NCBI RefSeq assembly: GCF_006381105.1
Contig: NZ_VDET01000001.1
Coordinates: 124,001 to 188,000 of the forward strand
DNA: 64,000 nt
From: Flavicella sediminum
GTDB taxonomy: Bacteria > Bacteroidota > Bacteroidia > Flavobacteriales > Flavobacteriaceae
Direction: 5' to 3'
The translations under genes and the position numbers were made by a program. Positions 63,482 to 64,000 of the stretch are shown here, one piece after another (the first letter of the stretch is position 1; the number at the start of each line of letters is the position of its first letter). The notes under the pieces are model-generated. The model was not told the DNA's origin. It saw only the letters and a program-made list of their open reading frames with translations, and did not search any database.

Positions 63482-64000
63482 ATGAATAACAAAATAAATA
63501 GAAGTATGAAAATGCAATCACTATTCTTTATAGTGGTTGTATTTTGTGCTGTCATAAATTTGAAGGCTCAGAATAAACCGAATATTGTTTTTATTTTATC
63601 GGATGATGCGGGTTATGCAGATTTTGGCTTTCAAGGAAGTAAAGATTTTAAAACACCAAACTTAGATGCTTTGGCAAAAAGTGGTGTAAAGTTTACACAA
63701 GCGTATGTTTCTGCAGCTGTTTGTGGTCCGTCTAGGGCAGGTTTGTTGACTGGTAAATACCAGCAAAAATTTGGCTTCGAAGAAAATAATGTTCCGGGTT
63801 ATATGAGTGCATCCGGATTGTTAGGTGATGAAATGGGACTTCCATTAGATCAGGTAACTGTGGCGGATTATTTGAAAAAACAAGGCTACAGAACTGCCAT
63901 CTTCGGAAAATGGCATATGGGTAATGCGGATAGGTTTCACCCTACAAAAAGGGGCTTTGATGAGTTTTATGGTTTTAGAGGAGGTGCTCGTAGTTATTAC
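63482..64000 (+). CDS. S1-family sulfatase, third copy (3' truncated by window)
   Basis: 173 residues visible from ATG 63482 (ATG 63506 gives a tighter signal peptide, [16 protein letters not shown]); the frame is open to the window end. Metal-binding [16 protein letters not shown], formylglycine Cys in [14 protein letters not shown], and [26 protein letters not shown], the usual S1 start. The CGPSR form and opening resemble GALNS/arylsulfatase A-type enzymes. It is 14 nt from the SDR stop, so the IclR-controlled genes are probably co-transcribed with it. Confidence 0.9.
   Translation, partial: MNNKINRSMKMQSLFFIVVVFCAVINLKAQNKPNIVFILSDDAGYADFGFQGSKDFKTPNLDALAKSGVKFTQAYVSAAVCGPSRAGLLTGKYQQKFGFEENNVPGYMSASGLLGDEMGLPLDQVTVADYLKKQGYRTAIFGKWHMGNADRFHPTKRGFDEFYGFRGGARSYY

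Noticed and set aside
1-64000. CRISPR arrays, tRNA or rRNA genes, insertion sequences or integrases
   Set aside because: No regularly spaced repeats, cloverleaf signals, transposase motifs or terminal inverted repeats were noticed; the locus may still have spread by transfer, but no mobile element is visible.

Overview
The window reads as part of the genome of a marine member of the Flavobacteriaceae that degrades red-algal galactans. The evidence is AT-rich DNA, SusC/SusD pairs, a hybrid two-component regulator, type IX secretion C-terminal domains, TANNTTTG-type promoters and weak Shine-Dalgarno sequences. The set of enzymes points to agar/porphyran: a GH86 beta-agarase/porphyranase, two GH2 beta-galactosidase-like enzymes, a GH29 enzyme, three S1 sulfatases, and the cytochrome P450-ferredoxin-reductase trio known to demethylate 6-O-methyl-D-galactose from porphyran. 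No species can be named from the sequence alone.

Layout. 1-8.7 kb: a truncated GH39 enzyme, a GH3 enzyme, an L-fucose-dehydrogenase-like SDR and a 1397-residue hybrid two-component regulator; this end may belong partly to a neighbouring locus. 9.2-11.7 kb: a parallel beta-helix lipoprotein and class I mannose-6-phosphate isomerase. 12.1-18.8 kb: first SusC/SusD/glycan-binding lipoprotein triplet. 19-25.1 kb: two paralogous secreted proteins with sorting domains, a divergent 886-residue beta-helix protein, and a decayed duplicate of a sorting-domain 3' end. 25.2-30 kb (minus strand): Zn-alcohol dehydrogenase, esterase, P450, ferredoxin and ferredoxin reductase, divergent from an AraC regulator. 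31-37.7 kb: sulfatase, GH29 and GH2, each with its own terminator. 38-46.7 kb (minus strand): second SusC/SusD/lipoprotein triplet and a TPR/LuxR-type regulator. 47-53 kb: Fn3-like lipoprotein, GH86 and GH2. 53.4-60.5 kb: EF-hand-type esterase, sulfatase and a 1410-residue multidomain di-haem c-type cytochrome. 60.6-64 kb: IclR regulator, medium-chain dehydrogenase, KduD-like SDR and a sulfatase cut by the window end.

How it may work together (inference). GH86 cuts the galactan outside the cell, and the two SusCD systems import oligosaccharides. S1 sulfatases, GH29 and GH2 then trim them from the end to L-galactose, D-galactose and 6-O-methyl-D-galactose, and the P450 system demethylates the last of these. 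The terminal dehydrogenase pair would fit 2-keto-3-deoxy-sugar-acid metabolism, and its promoter carries KdgR-like GAAAC/GTTTC operators next to an IclR gene.

The least expected signals are: a shared promoter architecture (ACAT direct repeats 21 bp apart, exactly 54 bp upstream of the -7 box at three promoters); a recurrent GTCTAGT element; a GH2 protein without the usual acid/base Glu; an MDR dehydrogenase without structural-zinc cysteines; and the large cytochrome placed 3 nt behind a sulfatase. No tRNA, rRNA, CRISPR array, integrase or insertion sequence was seen.
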